64,000 nt of DNA. It comes from a bacterium. Its GTDB lineage: Bacteria > Bacteroidota > Bacteroidia > NS11-12g > UBA955. Location of the stretch: the NCBI GenBank assembly GCA_029945665.1, contig JAQSCZ010000097.1, positions 1 through 64,000 on the forward strand. The letters are read 5' to 3'. Position numbers and translations under genes: made by a program. Position 1 is the stretch's first letter. Each line of letters begins with the position of its first letter. Shown one piece after another: positions 7,801 to 17,039 of the stretch. Below the pieces are notes generated by a model. It worked only from the letters and a program-made list of their open reading frames with translations. It was not told the DNA's origin and ran no database searches.

Positions 7801-10368
7801 TGGTACGTTATAAGGTGGGTTTACCGGAGGTAAATTACCAGAGGCTATTGAACCAGATGTTAAGTTTGCACCTACTGCATTAACCCAACCATTAGGATCT
7901 AAAGCTGTATCAAAATTAATTTGAGCAAATGTTTGCGTGCAACCAGGTTTGGTATCAGATAATATGAAAGTAATACCATAATTATTTTGACTACCACCTA
8001 AACACTGAACACCTTCTTTTCTCAATTTTTTAGCACTTGGCGGAACCAAAGCTAGAGAAACAATATCTTCTAATTCGCATGCCATTGGGTGGCATATATC
8101 TTTTTGCCATAACCTAGGATTAAAGCATCTTACAGTTGTTCCTTCATAGAATTTTTGTCTGTGGTAAGCTGCGTTAATACTATCGCCAACTTTAAACCCT
8201 TGCATTGGTATAATGGAGAATACTTTATGCCATGGCTGCAATAAATTAGCGGCGATTGTATCTTGTACATAAACAATCCAATAATTGAAACGTGCCGTAT
8301 CTGATTTAGATTTTAAAATTAAAGATTGACCCAGTTGTATGGTTTGGTATCTATAACCTACAATTCGATTTGGTGGGAAACCATTGTTATTGTCAATATA
8401 GGCGGTATCCGATTTCCTTAAATAGAACCTTGGTGTCTCTGTCGAAGCATCGAATCGGGCAGGCCCCGTAATGTAATTTGGCACTTTTACTCTTTGAGCC
8501 TTCCAATTTTTAAAAATTACAGAGTCTTTTGCGCTTGTAGCAAGCTTATTGTCGCCATAATAAATAATAGTATCTCTTATAATCGCCATTTGATTGGAAG
8601 GCCATATTTTTATTTGGATACATAAACCAGAATCTGAATTGTATTTGGTACCATTAGCCGCCCGCATACTAAATCTTGTTTGATAAATGGAATCCCATGG
8701 GGTATACCAATGTACTGGTAATGAATCTTTGGAATACTTACAATTCTTCAAAACGGTATTGATTCCGTTCTTGGTATCGGTTGTACATTTTTCGCAGAAA
8801 TCATCATCAAAATCCCATACTCTAACGACACATTCGTTGCCTCTTTTCTTAAGACCATCTGAGCCTAAGGCCGCATCGCGGGTTACTTGACCTGTAGGTG
8901 TTTTAAAAATATGAGTGTAAGGATAGTTAAATCCGCCCTTACCTTTTAACCAAATCATGAAATTTTTGTCAAACGGCTCATTTGGATTTACCAAAGAGTC
9001 ATGAACAAAATCATATTTCAAACTGTCATACACCATCCATGTACTATCATCATTATAAAATGTTTTATCGTTGTGATAGAATACTGAATTATTCGGAAAA
9101 TGCACTGAATCTGTGATCACACACTGGAATTTTTCAAAATCCTTAATACGGTCGCCAGGTTTTTCCATGGCACTTGAAGGACCCAGAACAAGAATGGTAT
9201 CATAAATCTCTCTGTTACCACAAATTGGGTGACTATAAGTAAACTTTATTTTGTATGGACCTAAGCCAGAAAATTTGTGTGAACCTACCCATTGTCGGGT
9301 TATATTCAATGGACCTGTTGGAGGGTCACCGTAATTAAACGTAGGACTTATTGCTTTGGCGATTGAACCCCCTTTAATACTAAAATTAATAGTGGGTGTT
9401 TTGATACATACCGAATCAAAATCGGCAATAATTTTTGGATTTAACTTAATGTTTGTTGCAGAGCTAAAAAATGTGAATGACTCTTTGCAACCAAAATTAT
9501 CAAGAACAGTTAATTTGGTATTAAAATCACCAGCATTCGGACCTTGAACTTTGAAAGTATGCGAAGCTGTTGGCTTCCAACTCGTTGTATTAGGTGGTGA
9601 ACCATCACCCCAATCCCAAGCAAAACTTTTAATATCAGATAAAGCAATTAATGAATTATTCGTTACCGTTAATTTTACACTATCGCAGGCTTGTGGTCTA
9701 GGTGATGTAAAAGACAATCCCATAGAAGCTCGCACAGTGCAGATATTAGGATAATTCTTTCTAGTTATACAACCGTTACAATCTTCAACTTCAACCAACA
9801 TATCGTATGTTCCACCCGCAGGATCTTTGAAAGATTTACAAAATGTATTTGGCAATGTTACACCAGCTGGCGCAGTACCACATATTTTGATTAACTCACC
9901 ATCTGAGAACAAATACTTAATACATTTAATACAATTCGATCCTCCAGGATCATTGATGGGTTTGGTTTGGTCTTTAAAACAAAATGAATTGCCAAAGAAA
10001 CAACTCGTATCGTTATTTAATTGAACAATGTCAATAACTGGAGCCTCCTTAATTGTGAAAGTAAACTGGGCAGTACATGTATTGCCATTCGCCAATTTCA
10101 AAGTAAGGTTAATTACTTTTACCCCAGATGTTGTAAAAGTAAAGGTCGGATTACAAACTGTTGTGTTACCCCCTTGGCTGTTAAAATCCCAATTGTAGTT
10201 ACTTGCTCCGACTGTGTTACAGAAGAATTGGATCGGTTGACCCACACAAGGTGGCGCTCCGTTCGTTGTAATGTTACATTGAGCGTCTACAGACAAATAG
10301 CTCAAAAGCATTGCTACCATTAGGCCGAATGCTTTAATTTTGCTGTTTATTTTATACTTTATATTCAT
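4873..10368 (-). CDS. giant secreted PKD-domain protein with T9SS type B sorting domain
   Basis: 1831 aa. A signal peptide (hydrophobic core about residues 12-28, ending SVDAQ) is followed by a long extracellular region with repeated PKD-like segments (patterns such as WDFNSQGG, WDWGDGS, WRINWGDSS and WTWDFGD followed by xHxFxxxG/YTKAG), many Cys residues and many Asp-rich loops. The last 95 residues are a gliding-motility-associated type B CTD (NVFTP...DGFNGLDREN, then TIFDRWGVKVF, DWDG and PMGTYFYILKY). It should be exported by Sec, translocated by the T9SS and attached to or released at the surface. It lies 54 bp downstream of a sigma/anti-sigma pair and is probably controlled by it. The substrate or adhesive role cannot be read from the sequence. 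Confidence 0.9.
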   Translation of the reverse strand: MNIKYKINSKIKAFGLMVAMLLSYLSVDAQCNITTNGAPPCVGQPIQFFCNTVGASNYNWDFNSQGGNTTVCNPTFTFTTSGVKVINLTLKLANGNTCTAQFTFTIKEAPVIDIVQLNNDTSCFFGNSFCFKDQTKPINDPGGSNCIKCIKYLFSDGELIKICGTAPAGVTLPNTFCKSFKDPAGGTYDMLVEVEDCNGCITRKNYPNICTVRASMGLSFTSPRPQACDSVKLTVTNNSLIALSDIKSFAWDWGDGSPPNTTSWKPTASHTFKVQGPNAGDFNTKLTVLDNFGCKESFTFFSSATNIKLNPKIIADFDSVCIKTPTINFSIKGGSIAKAISPTFNYGDPPTGPLNITRQWVGSHKFSGLGPYKIKFTYSHPICGNREIYDTILVLGPSSAMEKPGDRIKDFEKFQCVITDSVHFPNNSVFYHNDKTFYNDDSTWMVYDSLKYDFVHDSLVNPNEPFDKNFMIWLKGKGGFNYPYTHIFKTPTGQVTRDAALGSDGLKKRGNECVVRVWDFDDDFCEKCTTDTKNGINTVLKNCKYSKDSLPVHWYTPWDSIYQTRFSMRAANGTKYNSDSGLCIQIKIWPSNQMAIIRDTIIYYGDNKLATSAKDSVIFKNWKAQRVKVPNYITGPARFDASTETPRFYLRKSDTAYIDNNNGFPPNRIVGYRYQTIQLGQSLILKSKSDTARFNYWIVYVQDTIAANLLQPWHKVFSIIPMQGFKVGDSINAAYHRQKFYEGTTVRCFNPRLWQKDICHPMACELEDIVSLALVPPSAKKLRKEGVQCLGGSQNNYGITFILSDTKPGCTQTFAQINFDTALDPNGWVNAVGANLTSGSIASGNLPPVNPPYNVPPLGYQIMGAPGSRYSKQFTVDDIKDSITGYINVGLIIGNGMWPPDGDAYPSTCIDTVYYNKFARFPILDNKFRIIKPKQGAEFTNICRKDTICLALMPRNRSYIPDVEELNWSLSAANVGKYYDKYYTLQVNESYQRFQVDPNDPNHLFDYLYHKQTSYFDGKYATIDSQYIKVAEVTKWHTEADITPVFDIIKQILLANNIDVYELSPAQVAEIIWNGKGTFQKPYTGSRGCLDTTGFGRFIRFYKVADQKNILHFRDTTIKPIKTVTGYDGKTYDAYCFVPQYSGFFIANFGLRSRAPENCTMQSGTAKRVIVGFYGVMNYSDTIICHGDIVQACPQFNYFHAYPDICNCLLDPTDYWGDRIGQSGQPNREAKTKWDLSKADDVLNNPPTMNTIFGPFPYGQTGIGTGTPRCVQLGGLTVPGTVYYLSDTGGYYQVRTAAGDSTGCRDTFPQDIFVTAAKAYFNLGQTRPECKTIVEFFDSSSVYDPCRWKLNDVCDYIVKWRINWGDSSRSAKNVFFGSLPNNIAHDFTRNGDFIVKLIVDTYLGCTDTFEVKIHIPGPLPLFETFIPRKYCLGEKIDFTNLSKYALADKSIWTWDFGDNVYDNQYDTIIKSGVAKNDTITHAYTKAGRYYIFLQQTFVLKMPNGSSKTCSVMWPDTTDGQMQPFYIDIFQYDTVTLNPKDTSVCTNQPVLLTGKIIPFAKYSSYKWNLGLSPNDTLVLTDTFRTVSYANPGIYVVKFKGDKNSVSTQFGKVCPAEDSVRITVALVKADFDIDTSATPVFCFENKSTNSVNHNWSFYNTNDIMAITPASARTFDIQLGFASDAAGANAAKPCRDYRDSQGAYWVCLEAINSIGCRDTICKRIVNRFEASIRPPNVFTPTSNDGFNGLDRENLQGNNVFNIEIKGEEKYDLTIFDRWGVKVFSSTDSKTDWDGTVNNNGTLCPMGTYFYILKYKYKGKDKDEPVLNGTVQIIR

Positions 10369-10422
10369 AATGATTTCAGGTTGCTATATTAATTTAAATT
10401 TATGGAGTTTGCAAATCGTTTT

Positions 10423-11316
10423 TTATCGAATTAATTTTAGTTTAATGGTCTTGTTTACACTTGGTAAATTTGGGAATTTATAGATTACGGTTACTAAGTA
10501 ACTTCCTTCACGATAAACTTCGCCGTTTAACATGATACAATTCCATGGTTGGTGTTTATTATCTGTTTCAAAAATTATGTTGTATTTCAAATCCCTTATG
10601 GTGATTTTTACACTCTCTTCGCCTTTAATGTCAATGAAATACTCATCATTTAAGCCATCGCCATTCGGTGTTACCACATCTGGAATAAACAGGTAGGTAC
10701 TGTCTGGTTTTTTGGCAACATAATTATCTCGAACTGCTAAAAACGGAGTGGGTACAGAATCTAGTTTAGGTTTATTTTCAGCAACTTTAATCTCTGCTTG
10801 CTTTTCAAGATCTTTGATTAATTGTAAACTTGGTGTAAAATTTAGATTGTTCTGATCTTTTGAAGGCTTCGCTTTCACTTCGGCAGGCAATAGTTTTACT
10901 TTAACAGATGCTTTTTCTACTTCCTTATTGCGTGCCTTAGCCTCTAATTTTGAAGGTATTTTCGATCTTTCGATATTGGCACCATTCGTTTCTTGAGGGA
11001 CAACTATCTCACTGGCAATTTTAGGCTCAGCTTGTATCGCTGGTTCTGAAGCAACTACCTGTAAAGGTTGTGAAACCGAAGTTGGTGTTGCGTCTTTTGT
11101 TAAAAAATAAACAGAGGAGACAACTACTGTGGCAGCAATAACTGCAACACTTAGTTTTAGCCACAAGGCTGCTTTGGCCACTACTACCGAGCTGGTACCA
11201 GAGGCTATCGACGATGAAACGGTTTCCCATACACCAACTGGCGGGGTAGCAGATGCTCCTTCCAATTGCTGTTTGAAAAAATTATCAAACTCCGATATGT
11301 TATTTTCGTTCTTCAC
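10423..11316 (-). CDS. anti-sigma-like membrane protein with gliding-motility-type C-terminal domain
   Basis: 297 aa with a GTG start overlapping the sigma-factor stop by 4 bp. The N terminus (SEFDNFFKQQLEG...PPVGVWETV) matches the short cytoplasmic motif of Bacteroidota anti-sigma-like proteins. One transmembrane helix lies at about 49-71 with no cleavage site, giving N-in topology. A Lys/Glu/Ala/Pro-rich periplasmic spacer follows (about 75-210). The last 85 residues resemble a type B CTD (VVTPNGDGLNDEYFIDIKGEE), but the usual FDRWG is replaced by RDLKYN. The module shares the IKGEE stretch with the CTD of the adjacent giant protein. An anchored anti-sigma bearing such a domain suggests sensing of T9SS cargo or of secretion state; that is inference. 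Confidence 0.72.
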   Translation of the reverse strand: MKNENNISEFDNFFKQQLEGASATPPVGVWETVSSSIASGTSSVVVAKAALWLKLSVAVIAATVVVSSVYFLTKDATPTSVSQPLQVVASEPAIQAEPKIASEIVVPQETNGANIERSKIPSKLEAKARNKEVEKASVKVKLLPAEVKAKPSKDQNNLNFTPSLQLIKDLEKQAEIKVAENKPKLDSVPTPFLAVRDNYVAKKPDSTYLFIPDVVTPNGDGLNDEYFIDIKGEESVKITIRDLKYNIIFETDNKHQPWNCIMLNGEVYREGSYLVTVIYKFPNLPSVNKTIKLKLIR

Positions 11317-11861
11317 TTTAAATTTCTTTTTAATATGATCGCTTGTAAATGTTGACGCGCTTTGAACAATTGACTTTTGCTAGTATTTTCGGACACATTG
11401 AGCATTTGGGCAATTTCTTCATGACCATACCCTTCAATGATAAACAAGTTGAACACTGTGCGATAACCGTTCGGCAATTGTTGAACAATGGCCATTAAAT
11501 CATCTACTTTTAAATTCGAAAGGATGTGTGATTCAAATGGTTGATTTTCTGCAATGTCCAGAGAGTTTGTGGTCGCTTCCCTTTGGGCCTTTCGATAAAA
11601 CTCAATACTGGTATTAATAAAAATACGTTTCACCCAACCTTCAAAAGAGCCTTTGCCTTCAAATTGTCCTAAATATTTAAACATTTTGATAAACCCTTCC
11701 TGCAAAATATCCTTGGCTTCATCATTGTTCTTAGCGTAACGCAAACAAATTGCGTACATTTTCGGCGATAATATGTCAAATAACTCTTTCTGTGCCTTTG
11801 GTTTGTTTTCAATACATTGCTTTACAATTTCGCTCAGTTTTTCCGCATTGAAAATGGCCAT
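11313..11861 (-). CDS. ECF-type RNA polymerase sigma-70 factor
   Basis: 182 aa, the usual ECF length. Region 2 spans about 25-95 (YAICLRYAKNNDEAKDILQE for the core-binding/-10 part, then GSFEGWVKRIFINTSIEFYR) and region 4 about 120-175, with the HTH GYGHEEIAQMLNVSENTSKS. Its stop overlaps the start of the anti-sigma-like gene, the classic sigma/anti-sigma arrangement. Likely targets include its own operon and the downstream giant surface protein gene; no second promoter is obvious in the 54 bp before that gene. Confidence 0.93.
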   Translation of the reverse strand: MAIFNAEKLSEIVKQCIENKPKAQKELFDILSPKMYAICLRYAKNNDEAKDILQEGFIKMFKYLGQFEGKGSFEGWVKRIFINTSIEFYRKAQREATTNSLDIAENQPFESHILSNLKVDDLMAIVQQLPNGYRTVFNLFIIEGYGHEEIAQMLNVSENTSKSQLFKARQHLQAIILKRNLK

Positions 11862-11900
11862 TTACACAGTTAGTTGAATGTTAATTCTATAAGTAGAAGT

Positions 11901-11923
11901 AAAAAGGCAAGCCTAGGTTGCCT
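11901..11923 (-). terminator. terminator of the YbjN-like gene
   Basis: AGGCAA (11905-11910) pairs with TTGCCT (11918-11923) around a 7-nt loop. On the minus strand the hairpin runs into five T residues. It lies 16 bp past the stop at 11940. Confidence 0.6.
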
Positions 11924-11939
11924 CAAGACAAAAAAAAAA

Positions 11940-12410
11940 TTAATTTTCTTCGATTTCGATTTTAGCAATATCGTAACGGTCCATCAACGCTTTATAGGTT
12001 GTTTCGGAGTAAAACCCAATACTTTCAATGGCTTCCACAATATCTTCTTGTTTCAATCCATTGCATATTCTTCTGAATTTAACCGCTAATACATTTTCTT
12101 CTTTGTTAATTGTATATGAAGCATAAAGCATATTGAGGTTATTATGCAACAATTCTTGGTAGAATTGTTCGGTATTTACTGTCGGTAAATAAGCAACGGG
12201 CGAAATCACTTGGAATATAAAAAGGGGCTCCTCAGATTCGAAATACAGCCATGCATTTTGACTTTTTTGTTCCCACATGTCGATATAAATCTCTGTGTCT
12301 CCATTGTATAACACCCATTGTCCTTTTTCAGAACTGCGCGCATCTACAGGGTTTAACCCTAAAAAAGCAAGGGTTGTTTCGATTAAATTGTTGTAGGTTT
12401 CAAAATCCAT
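11940..12410 (-). CDS. small acidic protein, YbjN-like
   Basis: 156 aa from the ATG at 12410; the TTG nine codons upstream falls inside the candidate -7 box. There is no signal peptide or membrane segment. The pattern resembles the YbjN/type III secretion chaperone-like fold: a helical N terminus, then beta strands (QWVLYNGDTEIYIDMW, WLYFESEEPLFIFQVIS), a conserved NLNMLYASYTI strand/helix and a C-terminal helix. YbjN-type proteins have no firmly known biochemical function. It is a single-gene unit, divergent from sucD. Confidence 0.5.
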   Translation of the reverse strand: MDFETYNNLIETTLAFLGLNPVDARSSEKGQWVLYNGDTEIYIDMWEQKSQNAWLYFESEEPLFIFQVISPVAYLPTVNTEQFYQELLHNNLNMLYASYTINKEENVLAVKFRRICNGLKQEDIVEAIESIGFYSETTYKALMDRYDIAKIEIEEN

Positions 12411-12434
12411 GACAGCTAATTTTATAATTTTCTG

Positions 12435-12442
12435 CAAAATTA
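12435..12442 (-). promoter_or_regulatory. -7 box for the YbjN-like gene
   Basis: TAATTTTG read on the minus strand, 24 bp upstream of the ATG at 12410. It matches TAnnTTTG exactly. No clear -33 TTG was found. Confidence 0.4.
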
Positions 12443-12510
12443 TATATTTATAGTATCAGATTTTAAATAGATATCACTTAATTTCGCACAAAAATAAAAT
12501 ATTAAAGAAT

Positions 12511-13401
12511 ATGTCAGTATTAGTAGGTAAAAATTCAAAGGTTATTGTTCAAGGTTTTACGGGCAAGGAAGGTACTTTTCACGCCACTCAAATGATTGAG
12601 TATGGCACGAATGTAGTTGGTGGCGTTACGCCAGGTAAAGGCGGGACCAATCATCCTGAACTAGGTAAACCAATTTTTAATACTGTGCAAGAAGCTGTAG
12701 AGGCTACCCAAGCCAACGTTTCTATCATATTCGTTCCACCTGCGTTTGCCGCCGACGCGATTTTAGAATCTGCTGATGCAGGCATCGAAGTAATTGTATG
12801 CATTACGGAAGGTATTCCAACCAAAGATATGATTAAAGTGAAAGCTTACTTGAGTTCTAAAACTTGCACTTTAATTGGACCAAATTGCCCAGGTGTTATG
12901 ACACCAGGTGGTGCTAAAGTTGGTATTATGCCCGGTTTTATCTTTACTCCAGGTAGAATTGGCATTGTTTCGAAGTCGGGTACCCTTACCTACGAAGCAG
13001 TTGATCAAATTACCAAAGCTGGTTTAGGTCAAAGTACTGCAATTGGTATTGGTGGCGACCCTATTATCGGAACGAGTACAAAAGAAGCGGTTGAAATGTT
13101 AATGAACGATCCTGATACCGATGGTATTATTATGATAGGTGAAATTGGCGGGGGTATGGAAGCAGAAGCGGCCCGTTGGATTAAAGCCAATGGCACAAAA
13201 CCTGTAGTTGGTTTTATCGCCGGCCAAACGGCCCCTGCGGGAAGAAGAATGGGACATGCTGGTGCCATTGTTGGAGGTAAAGATGATACAGCAGCGGCGA
13301 AAATGGCAATCATGCGTGAGTGTGGCATCCATGTGGTTGAATCTCCGGCAGAAATCGGTGCAAAAATGGCAGAAGTATTAGGCGCTAAAGCAAAGGCTTA
13401 A
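12511..13401 (+). CDS. sucD: succinate--CoA ligase (ADP-forming) subunit alpha
   Basis: 296 aa, full length. With SucC it converts succinyl-CoA to succinate with nucleotide triphosphate formation in the TCA cycle. The N-terminal CoA-binding Rossmann domain ([19 protein letters not shown]) spans about 1-130 and the ligase domain the remainder. The phosphorylated histidine lies in [13 protein letters not shown] (about residue 250), and the conserved motifs [20 protein letters not shown] and SKSGTLTYE are present. sucC is not adjacent, as is common in this phylum. A strong terminator follows directly, so the gene is monocistronic. A weaker TAATTTCG box lies about 25 bp upstream. Confidence 0.97.
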   Translation: MSVLVGKNSKVIVQGFTGKEGTFHATQMIEYGTNVVGGVTPGKGGTNHPELGKPIFNTVQEAVEATQANVSIIFVPPAFAADAILESADAGIEVIVCITEGIPTKDMIKVKAYLSSKTCTLIGPNCPGVMTPGGAKVGIMPGFIFTPGRIGIVSKSGTLTYEAVDQITKAGLGQSTAIGIGGDPIIGTSTKEAVEMLMNDPDTDGIIMIGEIGGGMEAEAARWIKANGTKPVVGFIAGQTAPAGRRMGHAGAIVGGKDDTAAAKMAIMRECGIHVVESPAEIGAKMAEVLGAKAKA

Positions 13402-13423
13402 TTCAATTTAAATATTTAAAAAA

Positions 13424-13455
13424 GCTCTGAAACATCCGGTTTCAGAGCTTTTTTT
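13424..13455 (+). terminator. intrinsic terminator of sucD
   Basis: A perfect 10-bp stem, GCTCTGAAAC (13424-13433) with GTTTCAGAGC (13439-13448), has a 5-nt loop and is followed by seven T residues. A-residues before the stem can extend it. Confidence 0.92.
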
Positions 13456-13457
13456 AT

Positions 13458-13465
13458 TACCTTTG
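13458..13465 (+). promoter_or_regulatory. -7 box for the ornithine aminotransferase gene
   Basis: TACCTTTG matches TAnnTTTG, starts 2 bp after the T-run of the sucD terminator and ends 12 bp before the ATG at 13478. The -33 region would lie in the terminator stem and has no TTG, so the box stands alone. Confidence 0.4.
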
Positions 13466-13477
13466 TAATTTACTATT

Positions 13478-14713
13478 ATGTTAACGACTATCAATTCGAA
13501 AGCCGACTATTTTATTCAACTTGAGGATGCTTACAATGCGCACAACTACCATCCTTTGCCTGTTGTTATTGAAAAAGGTGAAGGGGTCTTTGTATGGGAT
13601 ACAGATGGCAAAAAGTATTACGATTGTTTATCTGCCTATAGCGCGGTTAACCAAGGACATTGCCATCCCCGTTTAATTAAGGCTTTGACTGAACAAGCAC
13701 AAAAACTAACCTTAACATCGCGTGCATTTCACAATAATTTACTGGGCGAATATTCGGAATTTATTTGCAAATATTTCGGTTACGATAGAGTATTGCCGAT
13801 GAACACCGGCGTTGAAGGTGGTGAAACTGCTATTAAACTCTGTCGCAAATGGGGCTATGAAGTAAAAGGCATTGAAAAAAACAAAGCAAAAATAATTTTC
13901 GTTGAACATAATTTTTGGGGCAGAACCATCGCTGCTATTAGCACCAGTTCGGATGAAGGTAGTTACAATAACTTTGGCCCTTTCACCCCAGGATTTGAAA
14001 CTATACCCTACAATGATTTAAAGGCATTAGAACTTGCCTTATTAGACAAAAATGTTGCGGGATTTATGCTTGAACCGATTCAAGGTGAAGCAGGTGTTGT
14101 GGTGCCAGATGATGGGTATCTAAAAGCAGCTTATGACTTATGCAAAGCAAACAATGTATTATTTATTGCCGATGAGGTTCAAACAGGTATTGGCAGAACT
14201 GGTCGTTTGTTGGCCTGTGATTATGAAAATGTTAAACCCGATATATTGGTATTAGGAAAAGCCTTGGGCGGTGGGGTGCTGCCCGTATCTGCAGTGCTTA
14301 GTAACGACGAAATAATGCTTACCATTAAACCCGGCCAACACGGCAGTACATTTGGCGGCAATCCTTTGGCTTGTGCAGTTGCTATGGAAGCCTTAAAAAT
14401 AGTGACTGAAGAAAAACTTTCTGAAAATGCCTTTGAAATGGGTGATATTTTTAGAAACCGTCTATCAGCCATCGATTCTCCCTTAATTGAGACAGTACGC
14501 GGCAAAGGCCTATTAAATGCTGCAGTAATAAAACCTTATGGCAATGGTAAAACAGCCTATGACATTTGCCTAGCCCTTAAAGAAAATGGATTGCTTGCTA
14601 AACAAACCCATGAGCATATTATTCGATTTGCGCCACCTTTGGTTATGAATGCGGAGCAAGTGAATAGTTGTTGCGATATTATCGAAGCTACCATTCTTAG
14701 TGAACAAGATTAA
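13478..14713 (+). CDS. rocD: ornithine--oxo-acid transaminase
   Basis: 411 aa, class III PLP-dependent aminotransferase. It interconverts ornithine plus 2-oxoglutarate with glutamate semialdehyde plus glutamate, linking arginine and proline metabolism. The N terminus ([23 protein letters not shown]) and [12 protein letters not shown] are the ornithine-aminotransferase signature. The PLP lysine is K261 ([10 protein letters not shown]), the cofactor-stacking segment is [14 protein letters not shown], and STFGGNPLA follows. Acetylornithine aminotransferase is a less likely alternative given the N-terminal signature. It stands alone, with sucD upstream behind a terminator and a convergent gene downstream. 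Confidence 0.93.
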   Translation: MLTTINSKADYFIQLEDAYNAHNYHPLPVVIEKGEGVFVWDTDGKKYYDCLSAYSAVNQGHCHPRLIKALTEQAQKLTLTSRAFHNNLLGEYSEFICKYFGYDRVLPMNTGVEGGETAIKLCRKWGYEVKGIEKNKAKIIFVEHNFWGRTIAAISTSSDEGSYNNFGPFTPGFETIPYNDLKALELALLDKNVAGFMLEPIQGEAGVVVPDDGYLKAAYDLCKANNVLFIADEVQTGIGRTGRLLACDYENVKPDILVLGKALGGGVLPVSAVLSNDEIMLTIKPGQHGSTFGGNPLACAVAMEALKIVTEEKLSENAFEMGDIFRNRLSAIDSPLIETVRGKGLLNAAVIKPYGNGKTAYDICLALKENGLLAKQTHEHIIRFAPPLVMNAEQVNSCCDIIEATILSEQD

Positions 14714-14855
14714 GCAGCGAATATTTTGCCATCTTTAGAAAATTTAGGCCTTTAAAATTACCTAAATTTCGGAATTCTAAAACCCGTATTAGTATATGTA
14801 TTTTTTTGGGAGAATGAATTAGTGCATTCCAGAAACCCTAGTAAGTAAAAATCGA

Positions 14856-17033
14856 TTAACGCAAAAGAAGCACAGTGCCAGAGGCATTACTCTTTTTAAT
14901 GTAGCGGCCATTTGGTGTTGTATAGAACAATTTCCAAAGGTATAAATCCTGTTCACAAGCCTTACCCTTGTACTGACCATTCCAACCCACATTGTCTTGA
15001 TCGGTTTCAAATACGATCTCACCCCATCGGTTATAAATTTGAAACAGCTTAACGGTCATGTTCTTGCCTTCTGGTTTAAATATAGCATTTAACAAATCGT
15101 TATCGGGCGAGAAAGCAGTGGCCATAAACAAATCGCAATAATCATTTTGAAAGAAAATAAATACCGAATCTTGACTCGTACCACAAGCATTGGTTACAAC
15201 AACAGAATATTTACCCGAATTGTACACATAATAAAGACTGTCTGTACTTCCATCTTGCCAAAGATAAGTGCTATTGCCCGGGTTGGTTGCTCTTAGAATT
15301 AATCCATTGCCTTTGCAAACTGATGTATCCTTTCCTAATTCAACAATCGGTTCAGTAGAAAAAACAACAAGAACTGTATCGCTTGCATCGCAATTTCCTT
15401 CTGTAACTTTTACTATATACTCTCCAGAATTCGCCACACCAATTGTTTGCGTAACTGCCCCAGTATTCCATAAATAAGAGCCTATGGTATAATTCGCGTC
15501 AAGTGTCACAGCGCCAGTTAAACACTGTACAACATCTGGGCCTATCGCAGGTTTTGGTGTTGGATTTACTTTGAAAGATTGAACGGTTGAATCCTTGCAA
15601 TATTTGGTAGCGAAAACATATTTCAAAGTATAACTACCAACAACATTGGGCGAAAAGGTATAACCGGGGCTGGCAACTGGCAGTCCACCTGAAAATACGC
15701 CACCGATAGAATCGGGTATCAAAGTAACCAATTGATTCGAACTACAATATTCAGCAGATAAGCCTTTAAAATTAGCACTAATATCAGGTAATACGCTTAC
15801 ATAATTTGTATCTCGCCCTTTACAACCATTGGCAGCATAGGCGACATGAATAACTTGAAAGGTGCCAGTATCCTTGTAGCTATGGGCCACCGTTTTAAGA
15901 CTACTTGAGTCTTTATCACCGAAATACCATTTAAAATAGGTTAAATTGTTATCTCTATTATTAAAAATAAATTGATTATTTTTAATACACTGTGCCCTTT
16001 TGGTGGTATCAGGACCAATAGTAATTCGACCAACTGGGCTAGGTAAAACCTCTATACTAAACCTCAAAGTATCCTTACAATTGGTTGGTTTTTGATTAAC
16101 ATTTGTCAGGAGCTCTAGCATTACATTATAAACACCGCTTTTGGTGTAAGAATGTTTCATTGTCCTTAAAATATCAATATCGGAAGAGTCGCCAAAAAAC
16201 CAACGGTATGTAAATGATTTAGCTAAGGGAGAAGCTACTGGCTTAGGATCTACCACAAAATAGTTGCTTTCCAAACACTGAATACTATCAACAAATTTTG
16301 TATGATCTATGATTGCTACTCGTTTTGGATAAATGCGAACTTTATCATATACATCTGCCAAACAACCATAGCTAGGCGAAGCTGTGAGCTTTACAAGTAC
16401 AACCCCAGATCTATTAACATAACTATGCGAAACTGTTGAACCTACAGGGCCATTCACAGTTCCTGACCCATCACTAAAATCGTAACTGTAAGTAACTCCG
16501 GGAATGGTAGACGTCGAAAAATTTGTAAATTCATAGTTATTCCGAATCTCACAACTGTCCTTAAATAGTGTCTTAAAACTCAAATTTAGGCAATATGTAG
16601 TAACAGTAATAAGGGGAGCCATTGATGTATTGTAGAGCGTAGTATTCCCGTTGTTATCGTGCTCATATATTTGAAACGTATAATCTGTACAAGGCTTCAA
16701 ACTATCAATTTTAACAAAATTGGTACCATTGGCATTGTAGACTATATAACAATTGGCTGGTGTACCATATTTTGGTGCTGTATTACCAATTAAATTAAAG
16801 TAAGGTTTTGGCGTGTAGGCATTGTCATCTACAGGCACAAAGTTGGGTGCCACTGTACCTTCGGTGGCAACAATAATTCTTGCCAACCCATTGCCATAAG
16901 CAAAGTTTAACTGTACAGAGTTACAGGTGATTTGAGAAACGGTAAAATTTGATGCTTGAATGCTTGGTCGTGTAGCATTCGCCGCCGACAAAGAGAGAAC
17001 CAAAAGCAACCATATAGCGCATAACTTTTTCAA
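14856..17033 (-). CDS. secreted PKD-domain protein with T9SS type B sorting domain
   Basis: 725 aa with a TTG start (KKLCAIWLLLVLSLSAANA is the signal peptide). An N-terminal fibronectin-III-like segment (about 25-150) precedes several PKD-like units (SYDFSDGSG, YRWFFGDSSD and FKWYFGDKDSSS, each followed by a HSY...G strand), then Ig-like/Gly-Asp repeats such as YLWNTGA and YLWQDGS. The C terminus is a CHU_C/type B CTD (ATAFSPDNDLLNAIFKPEG, QIYNRWGEIVFETD, VGWNGQYKG). It is predicted to be surface-exposed or secreted through the T9SS. It has the same general architecture as the giant protein at 4873-10368 but no adjacent regulator. Confidence 0.9.
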   Translation of the reverse strand: MKKLCAIWLLLVLSLSAANATRPSIQASNFTVSQITCNSVQLNFAYGNGLARIIVATEGTVAPNFVPVDDNAYTPKPYFNLIGNTAPKYGTPANCYIVYNANGTNFVKIDSLKPCTDYTFQIYEHDNNGNTTLYNTSMAPLITVTTYCLNLSFKTLFKDSCEIRNNYEFTNFSTSTIPGVTYSYDFSDGSGTVNGPVGSTVSHSYVNRSGVVLVKLTASPSYGCLADVYDKVRIYPKRVAIIDHTKFVDSIQCLESNYFVVDPKPVASPLAKSFTYRWFFGDSSDIDILRTMKHSYTKSGVYNVMLELLTNVNQKPTNCKDTLRFSIEVLPSPVGRITIGPDTTKRAQCIKNNQFIFNNRDNNLTYFKWYFGDKDSSSLKTVAHSYKDTGTFQVIHVAYAANGCKGRDTNYVSVLPDISANFKGLSAEYCSSNQLVTLIPDSIGGVFSGGLPVASPGYTFSPNVVGSYTLKYVFATKYCKDSTVQSFKVNPTPKPAIGPDVVQCLTGAVTLDANYTIGSYLWNTGAVTQTIGVANSGEYIVKVTEGNCDASDTVLVVFSTEPIVELGKDTSVCKGNGLILRATNPGNSTYLWQDGSTDSLYYVYNSGKYSVVVTNACGTSQDSVFIFFQNDYCDLFMATAFSPDNDLLNAIFKPEGKNMTVKLFQIYNRWGEIVFETDQDNVGWNGQYKGKACEQDLYLWKLFYTTPNGRYIKKSNASGTVLLLR

Positions 17034-17039
17034 TTAACG

